This document shows positions 32,822 through 41,809 of a stretch of DNA of 64,000 nucleotides, piece after piece. The DNA comes from Bacillota bacterium. Its GTDB lineage: Bacteria > Bacillota > Clostridia > Acetivibrionales > DSM-1351. Under the pieces are notes generated by a model. That model had not been told where the DNA came from, did no database searches, and saw only the letters and a program-made list of their open reading frames with translations. Position 1 is the stretch's first letter, and each line of letters starts with the position of its first letter. The stretch lies in the NCBI GenBank assembly GCA_023460955.1, contig JAEWOH010000048.1, positions 1-64,000 on the forward strand, given 5' to 3'. Both the position numbers and the translations under genes were made by a program.

Positions 32822-35542
32822 ATGAGTGTTATTGAATCAAAGCTGAATTATGCAAATCCGGAAGGTATATTAACGACAGGCCTTACTGACAAGGAGGCAA
32901 AACATAAGCTGGAGAAGCATGGCCCAAACATATTGGCCGAGAGAAAGAAAATCTCTCCGTTGAGGATTCTGTTCGAACAGTTTACAGATCTGATGGTAAT
33001 AATCCTTATGATCTCAACCATTATTTCAGGACTTATGGGGGAAGTGACAGAGGCCGTAACAATTATAGCCATAGTTGTTGTTAATGCAATAATGGGTTTT
33101 GTGCAGGAGTTTAAAACCGAGAAAACCATGGAAGCTCTGAAGTCACTTGCAGCACCCAGTGCAAAGGTTATTAGAAATGAACAGCAGGTCAGCATCCCAG
33201 CAGAAGAAATTGTTCCCGGAGATGTTCTTGTTATAGAAGCAGGAGACCGTATTGCCGCCGACGCAGCAATACTTGACAGCAGCAGTCTGGAAGTGGACGA
33301 ATCCCTGCTTACAGGTGAATCGGTTCCCGTTGAAAAGAATGCACTTAAAGGCAATAAGTCTTTGGTAGACCCATATGATAAAAAAACCTCTGTCTATATG
33401 GGAACCGTGGTTACCGGCGGCAGAGGCAAGGCAGTGGTTTATGCAACAGGTATGAAAACCGAAATGGGGCATATCGCAGACATGATACAAAATATAGAAG
33501 AGGATGAAACTCCTCTCCAGAGAAGGCTTGCACACCTGGGTAAATTCATTGCCGTAGGCTGCCTGCTCATATGCGCAATAGTATCAATTACAGGTGTTAT
33601 CCGCGGAGAAAAACTCTTCACAATGCTGCTGTCCGGTATAAGTCTTGCGGTGGCAGCCGTTCCGGAGGGCTTGCCGGCAATAGTAACAATATCACTGGCC
33701 CTCGGTGTTCAGAGGATGCTTAAGAGAAATGCTCTTATAAGAAAGCTGCCGGCTGTAGAAACCCTCGGCTGCGCAAGTATTATATGTTCTGACAAGACAG
33801 GTACACTTACCGAGAATAAGATGACCGTCAGGAAAGTATATGCTGCCGGCTATCAGCTTTCGGTTACAGGCAATGGATACAATGTTGAAGGAAGCTTCCT
33901 TGTAGACAACAGGCCTTCAGACCCGCTTAAAGTGGAGGGGATAAAGCTGGCTCTTGAAATCGGAGCCTTATGCAATAATTCAGTTATCACCCGGCCGGCA
34001 TCTGAAAATAGTGCTATTGGTAAAATCAAATCCATATTTTCAAATAAGGATACTCTGAAAATATCAGGAGACCCCACAGAAATTGCTCTGACTATTGCGG
34101 CGGCAAAGGCGGGAATAACCCAGGCCGGTTTGGATACTACCTACAAAAGGATAGATGAGCTTCCTTTTGATTCCGACAGAAAATGTATGTCGGTAGTCTG
34201 TAAAAATGCCAAGGGAGAGATATATGTATTCTCTAAAGGCGCTCCCGACATGATTATAGACAAGTGCAACAGGATAATGTCAGCCAGAGGTATAATAAAG
34301 CTTGATGAATTAACCAGGCGTTCAATTATTAAAATTAATGACGGTATGGCAAACAATGCCCTGAGAGTAATGGGGCTTGCCTTTAGAAAACTTGAAACAG
34401 GGACATATGTACCAAAAGCAAAAAATATTGAGAGTGACCTTATATTTGTCGGATTGATGGGAATGATAGACCCCCCCAGAAAAGAAGCTGTTGAAGCTGT
34501 TCAGAAATGCAGATTGGCCGGCATAAAGCCAATAATGATAACCGGAGACCACAAACTAACCGCAACAGCTATTGCCAGAGAGCTTAATATTTTTTGTGAC
34601 GGGGATAATGTCTTGACGGGGGCTGAACTGGATAAAATGAGTGAAACCCAGCTGGAAAGCATTGCGCCATCGGTATCTGTTTATGCAAGAGTTTCTCCAA
34701 AACATAAGCTCTTAATTGTTAAAGTATTGAAAAGGCTCGGACATATAGTTGCAATGACGGGAGACGGTGTAAATGATGCTCCTGCCGTAAAGGAAGCCGA
34801 TATTGGAGTATCAATGGGTATTACCGGGACGGATGTTACCAAGGAGGCCTCCTCCATGGTGCTGCTGGACGATAATTTCGCAACAATTGTTGCAGCAGTT
34901 GAAGAGGGAAGAGTAATATACAACAACATTAGAAAGTTCATAAGGTATATGCTGGCCTGCAACTTGGGAGAGGTTTTAACCATGTTCCTGGGAATGCTGA
35001 TGTGGCTGCCCTTACCACTGTTGCCCATTCAGATATTATGGGTAAACCTGGTAACCGATGGTTTACCTGCAATTGCTCTTGGACTGGAGCCTGCAGAAAA
35101 TGACATTATGATGAGAAAACCAAGAGGTGCCAAAGACAATATATTCTCCCACGGTTTACTGAAACTTATAGTTTCAAGAGGTATCTTCATAGGGCTTAGT
35201 ACATTGGGGGTCTTCGTCAGTATCTTATACTTTGTAAATAATGTCGAACTTGCCCGAACTGGAGCTTTCATGACATTGGTTATGACACAGCTTATTCACG
35301 TTTTTGAATGCAAGTCGGAGACCAGGAATTTATTTGAAATCCCTATATTCAACAATTTACCCCTTATATTTGCCGTTTTGTGTTCACTGGTAATGATTCT
35401 GGGAGTGGTATATATACCGGTATTTCAGGTGATATTTGAAACAGTTCCTCTAGGCTTGAACGAATGGCTGCTTATACTGGGCTTCACATTGATGGGACCT
35501 GTGCTGTCCAGCCTTCTCGGAATCAATAAGAAATACAAGTAA
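32822..35542 (+). CDS. Calcium-transporting P-type ATPase (P2A)
   Basis: A 906-residue P-type ATPase: N-terminal cation-ATPase domain (GLTDKEAKHKLEKHGPN), actuator motif LTGESVPV, PEGLPAIVTISLALG in the transport helix, phosphorylation site DKTGTLTENKMT with Asp324, hinge MTGDGVNDAPAVKEADIG (around Asp648), and a C-terminal helix bundle. NLVTDGLPAIALGLEP is typical of Ca2+ pumps of the SERCA/YloB group. It exports Ca2+ at the cost of ATP. ATG 32822 gives the usual N-terminus; the frame is open to 32729 without a site. It is a single gene behind the repeat/RNA cluster. Confidence 0.92.
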   Translation: MSVIESKLNYANPEGILTTGLTDKEAKHKLEKHGPNILAERKKISPLRILFEQFTDLMVIILMISTIISGLMGEVTEAVTIIAIVVVNAIMGFVQEFKTEKTMEALKSLAAPSAKVIRNEQQVSIPAEEIVPGDVLVIEAGDRIAADAAILDSSSLEVDESLLTGESVPVEKNALKGNKSLVDPYDKKTSVYMGTVVTGGRGKAVVYATGMKTEMGHIADMIQNIEEDETPLQRRLAHLGKFIAVGCLLICAIVSITGVIRGEKLFTMLLSGISLAVAAVPEGLPAIVTISLALGVQRMLKRNALIRKLPAVETLGCASIICSDKTGTLTENKMTVRKVYAAGYQLSVTGNGYNVEGSFLVDNRPSDPLKVEGIKLALEIGALCNNSVITRPASENSAIGKIKSIFSNKDTLKISGDPTEIALTIAAAKAGITQAGLDTTYKRIDELPFDSDRKCMSVVCKNAKGEIYVFSKGAPDMIIDKCNRIMSARGIIKLDELTRRSIIKINDGMANNALRVMGLAFRKLETGTYVPKAKNIESDLIFVGLMGMIDPPRKEAVEAVQKCRLAGIKPIMITGDHKLTATAIARELNIFCDGDNVLTGAELDKMSETQLESIAPSVSVYARVSPKHKLLIVKVLKRLGHIVAMTGDGVNDAPAVKEADIGVSMGITGTDVTKEASSMVLLDDNFATIVAAVEEGRVIYNNIRKFIRYMLACNLGEVLTMFLGMLMWLPLPLLPIQILWVNLVTDGLPAIALGLEPAENDIMMRKPRGAKDNIFSHGLLKLIVSRGIFIGLSTLGVFVSILYFVNNVELARTGAFMTLVMTQLIHVFECKSETRNLFEIPIFNNLPLIFAVLCSLVMILGVVYIPVFQVIFETVPLGLNEWLLILGFTLMGPVLSSLLGINKKYK

Positions 35543-35584
35543 GTCTCAAAAACGACATATTTTAAGACTGCATTAATATCCAGA

Positions 35585-35622
35585 GGGCGCAAGGTACTTA
35601 TCCGGTATCCTGCGTCCTTTTT
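35585..35622 (+). terminator. Terminator after the P-type ATPase
   Basis: GGGCGCAAGGTA (35585-35596) pairs imperfectly with TATCCTGCGTCC (35606-35617) and runs into CTTTTT-type sequence. Confidence 0.8.
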
Positions 35623-35882
35623 GTCCGCTTTCAGTGCCATTAATCTACCCCTTGAAAAGGTTATAAAAAAACTATATAATCTAAAAATGGTTGAAACAAT
35701 AAATTCCATTTTTGTAGCAGATTTTATTGTTAATGTCCCGATTATTGCTTTGTATAAAATGTTACATTTCGTTCATAGTTTATTAAAAATAATTGTGGAT
35801 AATAATAAAGGATAGCTTGGAATGACTTTGCTATTCTTTTAGTGTATACAACAAAGTTAATTACGGTAATCCTGGACTTGAC

Positions 35883-35902
35883 CAATTACGGTATCGTAAT
35901 TG
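35883..35902. promoter_or_regulatory. Perfect palindrome before the ABC operon, probable operator
   Basis: CAATTACG (35883-35890), GTAT, CGTAATTG (35895-35902) form an exact inverted repeat; a related half-site TTAATTACGGTAAT lies at about 35857-35870. A TTGACC (35878-35883) abuts it, so the palindrome would sit in a promoter spacer. A good -10 could not be fixed. Confidence 0.5.
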
Positions 35903-35946
35903 ACTGTTATGTTCCTGAATGCACGAAAAAAATAGGGGGGAAAAGA

Positions 35947-36894
35947 ATGATTGAGATTCAAAATTTGACCAAAAGTTATGGTCAGATAAAGGCTGTAGAC
36001 AATATCAGCTTTACAGTTGAAAAAGGTGAAGTGCTTGGTTTCCTTGGACCGAATGGTGCAGGAAAATCGACAACCATGAATATTATAACCGGTTTCATTC
36101 CTTCTACCGAGGGTTCGGTTAAGGTAAATGGGTTCGACATCATGGAAAATCCGGCAGAGGTTAAAAAAAGAATAGGCTATCTTCCTGAATTGCCGCCGCT
36201 CTATATGGATATGACTGTATCCGAATATCTCAGTTTTGTTGCTGACCTTAAGGATGTAAGCAAGAAACAGAAGAAGAGCCAGATGGCAGACATTATGGAA
36301 CTCGTAAAGTTGACCGATGTAAGAGGAAGATTGGTTAAGAACCTTTCAAAAGGTTACAAACAGAGAGTTGGATTGGCTCAATCACTTTTGGGAAACCCTG
36401 AGGTTCTTATTCTGGATGAACCTACAGTTGGACTTGACCCTAAGCAAATAATCGAAATCCGTAAGCTTATTAAGGCACTAGGCAAGCAGCATACCATCAT
36501 ATTAAGCTCACATATCCTGCCTGAAGTAAGTGCTGTTTGTGAAAGAGTTGTAATTATTAATAAAGGTAAGATTGCGGCAATTGATACTCCGGACAACCTG
36601 TCAAAGGGTATGAATACGGTAAGCAAGCTTTCTGCTACCATTGCCGGACCAAAGGGTTCAATTGCAAACGCTATTGAAGGTATTTACGGAATTAAATATG
36701 TTGAGCCTCATATTGAAAAGGATAAAGATGTAACTGAATTTATAATTGAATCTGATAAGGAAATTGACATCAGAAGACCTCTGTTCTTTGCGATGGCTAA
36801 AGCGGGATACCCTATAATAGAATTAAAATCCCTCGACCTCACGCTTGAAGACATATTCCTACAGTTAACAACTACGGAAAAGGAGGTTATATAA
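35947..36894 (+). CDS. ABC transporter ATP-binding protein (GldA-like)
   Basis: A 315-residue ATPase: Walker A LGPNGAGKSTT at about 35-45, Q-loop region YLPELPPLY, signature LSKGYKQRVGLAQ and Walker B VLILDEPTVGLDP, with a C-terminal extension of about 90 residues. ATG 35947 follows AGGGGGG; the frame upstream has no site. It energises the ABC-2 permease encoded 3 bases downstream. The four-gene set resembles the GldA-GldF-GldG transporter of gliding Bacteroidetes, which is also widespread in non-gliding Firmicutes, where its substrate is unknown. Confidence 0.9.
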   Translation: MIEIQNLTKSYGQIKAVDNISFTVEKGEVLGFLGPNGAGKSTTMNIITGFIPSTEGSVKVNGFDIMENPAEVKKRIGYLPELPPLYMDMTVSEYLSFVADLKDVSKKQKKSQMADIMELVKLTDVRGRLVKNLSKGYKQRVGLAQSLLGNPEVLILDEPTVGLDPKQIIEIRKLIKALGKQHTIILSSHILPEVSAVCERVVIINKGKIAAIDTPDNLSKGMNTVSKLSATIAGPKGSIANAIEGIYGIKYVEPHIEKDKDVTEFIIESDKEIDIRRPLFFAMAKAGYPIIELKSLDLTLEDIFLQLTTTEKEVI

Positions 36895-36897
36895 GTC

Positions 36898-37602
36898 ATG
36901 TTTCCAATTTTTAAGAAAGAATTCAAGTCATATTTTAGTTCTCCGATTGCGTACGTAATGATCGGCTTGTTTATATTTATTTCTTCTGTAATTTTTTATT
37001 TAAACCTGGCTTCATCTACTGCCGAATATAATTTTAATCTAAATTACATGGCACTTATATTAGTACTCATAGTTCCAATCCTCACTATGAAGGTATTGGC
37101 TGATGAAAGAAAGAGTGGCACAGAGGTATTGCTTATAACATCACCGGCATCACTGACAAGTATAGTTGTGGGTAAGTATCTGGCGGCATTTGCCGTATTC
37201 CTTGTTATGACATGCATAACCTTCATTTATCCAATCATACTTGCTGTTCTTGGTGAACCTTCTGTTTCAGAAATAATTGGCGGATATATAGGCTTTATAC
37301 TTCTTGGTGCAGCTTTTATAGCCTTTGGGGTTTTTGCTTCTTCCTTGACCGAAAGTCAGATTATCTCTGCAATAGTAAGTGTAGTTGGACTTCTGTTTAT
37401 GTGGCTGCTTCAGGGTATAGCTCCTTCCTTTGGAGGAATATGGTCCAAAATTCTCAACTGGTTTTCATTATATGCCAGGACAGAGGATTTCTTTGCCGGA
37501 ATACTGTCACTTGGACCGGTTGTATATTATCTGAGCTTTTCAGCAGTATTTGTATTCCTGACAATTAGAGTAATAGAAAAAAGACGCTGGAGTAAGGGGT
37601 GA
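36898..37602 (+). CDS. ABC-2 type permease (GldF-like)
   Basis: A 234-residue membrane protein with six helices. It opens with MFPIFKKEFKSYFSSPIAYVMIGLFIF and has the ABC-2 motif VPILTMKVLADERKSGTEVLLITSPASLTSIVVGKYLAAF, both characteristic of the GldF/NosY-type permease. It lies between the ATPase and the GldG-like gene with gaps of 3 and 6 bases, so the genes form one operon. It would move an unknown substrate across the membrane. Confidence 0.9.
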   Translation: MFPIFKKEFKSYFSSPIAYVMIGLFIFISSVIFYLNLASSTAEYNFNLNYMALILVLIVPILTMKVLADERKSGTEVLLITSPASLTSIVVGKYLAAFAVFLVMTCITFIYPIILAVLGEPSVSEIIGGYIGFILLGAAFIAFGVFASSLTESQIISAIVSVVGLLFMWLLQGIAPSFGGIWSKILNWFSLYARTEDFFAGILSLGPVVYYLSFSAVFVFLTIRVIEKRRWSKG

Positions 37603-37608
37603 TAAATA

Positions 37609-39027
37609 GTGGGAAGATTTAAAATAGATAAAAGGTCTCTTAAGTATGGCTCAAATTCAATAATTTTAATAGTTGCTGTAGTTACTATAGCAGTAGTTGT
37701 AAACCTGCTAGTCGGAATGGGTGACATAAAATGGGATTTAACAGCTGACAAGCTTTATTCCCTGAGTGATGAAAGTAAAACAATCCTTAAGGATATAAAG
37801 AAAGATGTAACAATATATGGTCTGTTTGATGATGGTGAGATATCAAGCGGTGATGCTTACAAGGATTTAATAAATTTTTTGGATCAGTACAAAAAGTACG
37901 GAATCAAGGTTGACTATATTGACCCTGACAAGGATCCAGGAACAATTGCATCCTTTGACAAGGACAAGACAAAAGGAATTACAAAGGGAGATTTCGTTGT
38001 AAAAAGCGGAAATAAGGTAAAAAGACTCGCTGCGGCAGAACTTTATGGTCAGACTAGTGAGTACGGAAGAATGTATAAAGCAGAACCTTTGATTACAGGC
38101 GCGATTAAATTTGTTACTTCAGAAGTTACGCCGGTAGCATACTTTGTTACAGGACATGATGAATTCTCAGTAACAGATCAATTGAAACAAATAACTGCAG
38201 CACTTGGAAATAACAACATGGAAGTAAAAACTCTTTCCCTGGTAACTGAGAAAGATGTACCTGCTGATTGTCAGCTTCTTGTATTTGCATCTCCTAAGAG
38301 AGACCTTACAGAGGCCGAGATGATTAAGGTGGATTCTTACCTCAAAACTGGAAAAGGCAGAGCGGTATTCCTGTTTGATCCTGTTGAATCAGGAGATAAG
38401 TTCCCTAACTTTGAAGAAGTTCTCCAATATTACAATGTTGGTGTAAATTATGATAAGGTAAAAGAGCTGGATGAAAACCTTCACCTTCCACAGGATGAAT
38501 ATTCTCTGGTGGCAAAACTCGAAAGTAATGATGTGAATTCTTCTGTCAGCGATGCTGTAAAATATGTATTCATGCCTGATTCAAGAAGTCTTTCGGTTTT
38601 AAAGAATGAAAAAGAATGGATTAAGATATATCCACTTATAAAAACTTCTGATAAAGCTCAGTCAACCGGAATTATAGACCAAGGTACAACAAAATCAGGT
38701 CCTTTTGATTTGGCTATAGCATCAGAAATTACAGGCGGAAGTAAGATATTAGTATTTGGTAATGGAGTATTCCTTACTGATAATGCGTTAAGTAGCCAGT
38801 ATTCATCATATTTTACAGAAGGCGCAAACTACTTCCTCAGCACAATAGTCAACTGGATGCAGGATAAGACAGATCAAACCACCATATCGCCAAAGCTGGT
38901 ATCACCTAAAGCTCTGACTGCTACACAAGGCCAGGCAAAGGGTATATCCATTGTTCTCATTGGAGTATTACCTCTTTTAATTATGGGATGTGGCTTTGTC
39001 GTGTGGTCCAGAAGGAGGCATTTATAG
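37609..39027 (+). CDS. GldG-like membrane-anchored ABC accessory protein
   Basis: A 472-residue protein with a membrane helix near each end (about 22-43 SIILIVAVVTIAVVVNLLVG, and 445-465 ISIVLIGVLPLLIMGCGFVVW) around a large outside domain containing DLTADKLYSLSDESKTILKDIKKDVTIYGLF and a DUF-type segment with VTPVAYFVTGHDE and GRAVFLFDP. This is the build of GldG/PF09822 proteins, which resemble sugar- or peptide-binding glutamine-amidotransferase-like folds. The start is GTG 37609 behind AAGGGGTG. It works with the GldA- and GldF-like partners upstream. Confidence 0.85.
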   Translation: MGRFKIDKRSLKYGSNSIILIVAVVTIAVVVNLLVGMGDIKWDLTADKLYSLSDESKTILKDIKKDVTIYGLFDDGEISSGDAYKDLINFLDQYKKYGIKVDYIDPDKDPGTIASFDKDKTKGITKGDFVVKSGNKVKRLAAAELYGQTSEYGRMYKAEPLITGAIKFVTSEVTPVAYFVTGHDEFSVTDQLKQITAALGNNNMEVKTLSLVTEKDVPADCQLLVFASPKRDLTEAEMIKVDSYLKTGKGRAVFLFDPVESGDKFPNFEEVLQYYNVGVNYDKVKELDENLHLPQDEYSLVAKLESNDVNSSVSDAVKYVFMPDSRSLSVLKNEKEWIKIYPLIKTSDKAQSTGIIDQGTTKSGPFDLAIASEITGGSKILVFGNGVFLTDNALSSQYSSYFTEGANYFLSTIVNWMQDKTDQTTISPKLVSPKALTATQGQAKGISIVLIGVLPLLIMGCGFVVWSRRRHL

Positions 39028-39030
39028 TCT

Positions 39031-40443
39031 ATGAAGTTATTTAGAAATGCTATCATTCTTCTAGTAGTAGTTGGCTTGCTTATAGGAGCATACTTTTATC
39101 TGAGTAAAAGAAATGCCGGCAACACAGATTCAGCAGGAGAGCCCACTCAAGATAATGAAATAACTGTAGTTAAGGTTAATCAGGATGATATTAAGTCTGT
39201 TGAGTTTAACAACAAAAACGGTGACTTTAAAATTTCGAGAAAAGACAAAGATACCTGGGCAATGGAACCAGATATGGAATTTCCTATAAATAAGGAAGCG
39301 GCATCATCGGCAGCATTTGATTTTGCTGTAATAGTCGCTAACAAAATTATAGAAGAGAATCCGGCTGATCTTTCGAAGTATGGACTTGATAATCCGACTA
39401 CTAAACTTAAACTTGGTATGGCAGACGGAACTACCAAGGAAATAGAGATTGGGTCCTTAACTCCTACTGAGGAAGGGGTATATGTTAAAAATAAGGATGA
39501 AAAAAGAGTTTATGTTGTGGGAATGTATTACCAGACCAAGTTTGAATACAGCAGGGGCTTCTTTGCAGTGAAGGATATACTTCCGGTTGACCCTACTACC
39601 ATAAAAAATATATCCTATGAAAAAAATGGTCAACTTCAATATGCTTTTGATATTAAAGCAGCGGCTGATGTTGATATAACCGCACCTATTAAAGAAAAAG
39701 CCGAAGCAACTGAAGTTGCAAAAATGTCAGAAGCCTTAGTTAAACTTGCAATAAAGGATGTTGTAGATACAAATCCTGACTTGGCAAAATATGGTCTTGA
39801 TAAGCCTGCTTATGCTGTTGAATTTGGCGATGGCAAAACTACCAAAAAGATATTAGTTGGCAATGAGCTTGAAAAAGGAACTACAGCCTACGCTAAGTTT
39901 GCCGAAGGAAAGAGTGTATTTACTATTGATATATCTTCGCTGAACTTCCTGGATATGAAATTCGGTGATGTGGTTAGCAGCTTTGTCTTCCTTCCGAACA
40001 TTGGTGATGTAAGCAGAGTTGATCTTACTGTTGACGGTAAAACTGTTGTTTCCGACATTAATACTGTTAAAGATGATTCAGATAAGGATACCTTTAAAGT
40101 TGACGGTAAAGATGCAACCATGAAGGATGCCAACGGTAAGTCGGTGTTCAGAAACTTCTATTCAGCTATGATAGGTATAACAATGTTCAAGTACGAGCCA
40201 CAACCTGATTTGAAGCCGGCAGGTACACCGGACGTAACTATAAAGTACTATATGAAGCCTGATTCAAAACCGGTAACAATAGAATATTTCTCTAAGGACG
40301 AAAATTATTACTATGCTATGAAAGACGGCGTATATACAAACAGGATCGTATTAAAGAAAAAGCTGGACGAACCTGAAGGTATAAGAGATACTTTAAAAAT
40401 TCTTAAAGAAGCTATTAGTAAGGCTGAAACCGGTAAAAAATAA
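39031..40443 (+). CDS. DUF4340-domain membrane-anchored protein
   Basis: A 470-residue protein with one N-terminal anchor (AIILLVVVGLLIGAYFYL) and an extracellular part made of two similar halves: each has a segment like NPADLSKYGLDNPTTKLKLGMADG and NPDLAKYGLDKPAYAVEFGDG, the DUF4340 repeat. The domain typically accompanies GldG-like transporter genes and is of unknown function. It is last in the operon, ending before the hairpin at 40480. Confidence 0.88.
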   Translation: MKLFRNAIILLVVVGLLIGAYFYLSKRNAGNTDSAGEPTQDNEITVVKVNQDDIKSVEFNNKNGDFKISRKDKDTWAMEPDMEFPINKEAASSAAFDFAVIVANKIIEENPADLSKYGLDNPTTKLKLGMADGTTKEIEIGSLTPTEEGVYVKNKDEKRVYVVGMYYQTKFEYSRGFFAVKDILPVDPTTIKNISYEKNGQLQYAFDIKAAADVDITAPIKEKAEATEVAKMSEALVKLAIKDVVDTNPDLAKYGLDKPAYAVEFGDGKTTKKILVGNELEKGTTAYAKFAEGKSVFTIDISSLNFLDMKFGDVVSSFVFLPNIGDVSRVDLTVDGKTVVSDINTVKDDSDKDTFKVDGKDATMKDANGKSVFRNFYSAMIGITMFKYEPQPDLKPAGTPDVTIKYYMKPDSKPVTIEYFSKDENYYYAMKDGVYTNRIVLKKKLDEPEGIRDTLKILKEAISKAETGKK

Positions 40444-40479
40444 TCCACCGAATCAGAATTAAATTATGTAATGTGATGA

Positions 40480-40552
40480 GCAGCTCCCACATAGAATTAT
40501 ACTGGGGTTTATACCTCCGGAAAAATATTCTACGTTGGGAGTTGCTTTTTTT
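40480..40552 (+). terminator. Long terminator between DUF4340 and YkvI-like genes
   Basis: GCAGCTCCCA (40480-40489) pairs with TGGGAGTTGC (40536-40545), with an inner TAGAAT/ATTCTA stem, and is followed by T7. Its right arm contains the GGGAG that may act as ribosome binding site of the next gene. Confidence 0.8.
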
Positions 40553-41636
40553 GATTAAAGGAGAATACAGTAATATTTTTAAAGTAGCGTTTTTATATAT
40601 GGCAACCATTATCGGAGCAGGCTTTGCGTCAGGTCAGGAGATAATTCAGTTTTTTTCAATGTATTATGCAGGTGGTTTTTTTGGAATCATTTTGGCTGGT
40701 TTATTGTTCTCGGTAGTGGGTTATATAGTTCTGAACAAGGTGTTCTCAGAACGAATTACCAGCTATGACGAGTTTTTGTTCCCTATGACAGGGTATTTCC
40801 TTGGCAGGCTGATGGAGTTTATTGTGATGCTTTTTATGTCGTGCATCATGTGCGTAATGGTTGCCGGTCTTGGAAATGTGCTTGGAGAGTTGACCGGTCT
40901 GGAATACAGGTATTGTGTGGCAATAAGCGCGGCCGCAACACTGCTGGCAATAATGACTAACATAAAAGGAATTGTAACTATCAGCTCCTTTTTATCACCA
41001 ATACTTGTTGCAGGAATTATATTTGTGGGCTTTTACATATTGACAACAAAGGACACCTCGGTTTTTAACTTTAAAGATACCGCAAAGTTAATTACAAACA
41101 ACTGGATATTTTCAGCAATACTTTATGTAAGCTATAACACAATACTTTCAACAGTAATTATGTCGAGGATGCTCCCTTACCTGAAAACCAGCAAGGTAAG
41201 CAAATGGGGAGGTATACTAGGAGGTGGAATGCTCTGTTTAACAGCTCTTGTTGTTAATTCAGCAATCTATTCCTTCTATCCTCATTCAATAATATCTGAA
41301 ATACCGGTGCTTGGAATAGTTCAGAACAACAGCAGACTTCTGGCTAACTTATACAGTGTAATTCTGATACTTGCTATGTTTACATCAGCTGTTACTTCCG
41401 GGTACTGCCTTACAGACAGAATAAGTTCAAAACTGAAAATTAACTACAAGCTGGTGGCAGTTGTACTATGTGCAGTTGTGATTCCAATGTCCTCCTTTGG
41501 TTTTTCAAGCCTGATTGCAACCTTATATCCCGTCTTCGGGTATCTCGGACTTTTCCTGCTATTTATTATACTATTTCAATTTGTGAAGAGCCGTATTTCA
41601 AAACCCGGACTTAAGGCAACAGAGAAAATCCGTTAA
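40551..41636 (+). CDS. YkvI-like (LeuT-fold) membrane transporter
   Basis: About 361 residues, roughly ten helices. The first helix carries the hallmark ATIIGAGFASGQEIIQFF, as in the YkvI family of LeuT-fold transporters. The start is uncertain: TTG 40551 gives the expected short lead before helix 1 and has GGGAG eight bases upstream, but that lies in the terminator stem; an AAAGGAG at 40557-40563 precedes no standard start codon at good distance. Substrate unknown (perhaps an amino acid or other small molecule, by fold). Confidence 0.8.
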   Translation: MIKGEYSNIFKVAFLYMATIIGAGFASGQEIIQFFSMYYAGGFFGIILAGLLFSVVGYIVLNKVFSERITSYDEFLFPMTGYFLGRLMEFIVMLFMSCIMCVMVAGLGNVLGELTGLEYRYCVAISAAATLLAIMTNIKGIVTISSFLSPILVAGIIFVGFYILTTKDTSVFNFKDTAKLITNNWIFSAILYVSYNTILSTVIMSRMLPYLKTSKVSKWGGILGGGMLCLTALVVNSAIYSFYPHSIISEIPVLGIVQNNSRLLANLYSVILILAMFTSAVTSGYCLTDRISSKLKINYKLVAVVLCAVVIPMSSFGFSSLIATLYPVFGYLGLFLLFIILFQFVKSRISKPGLKATEKIR

Positions 41637-41809
41637 ATTATATTAAAAGAAAAAGTTAGAATTGGGCGTGCTAATTTCTTATCTGGGAATAGTGGATATA
41701 TTGAACCTCATATGCTAAACTTTTACTATATCAAGGAATGCTTATCTGGTATACTTTTTAAAAGCATTAACTTTGTTATGGTACCGCAGAAAAATATGAG
41801 GTGATAATT

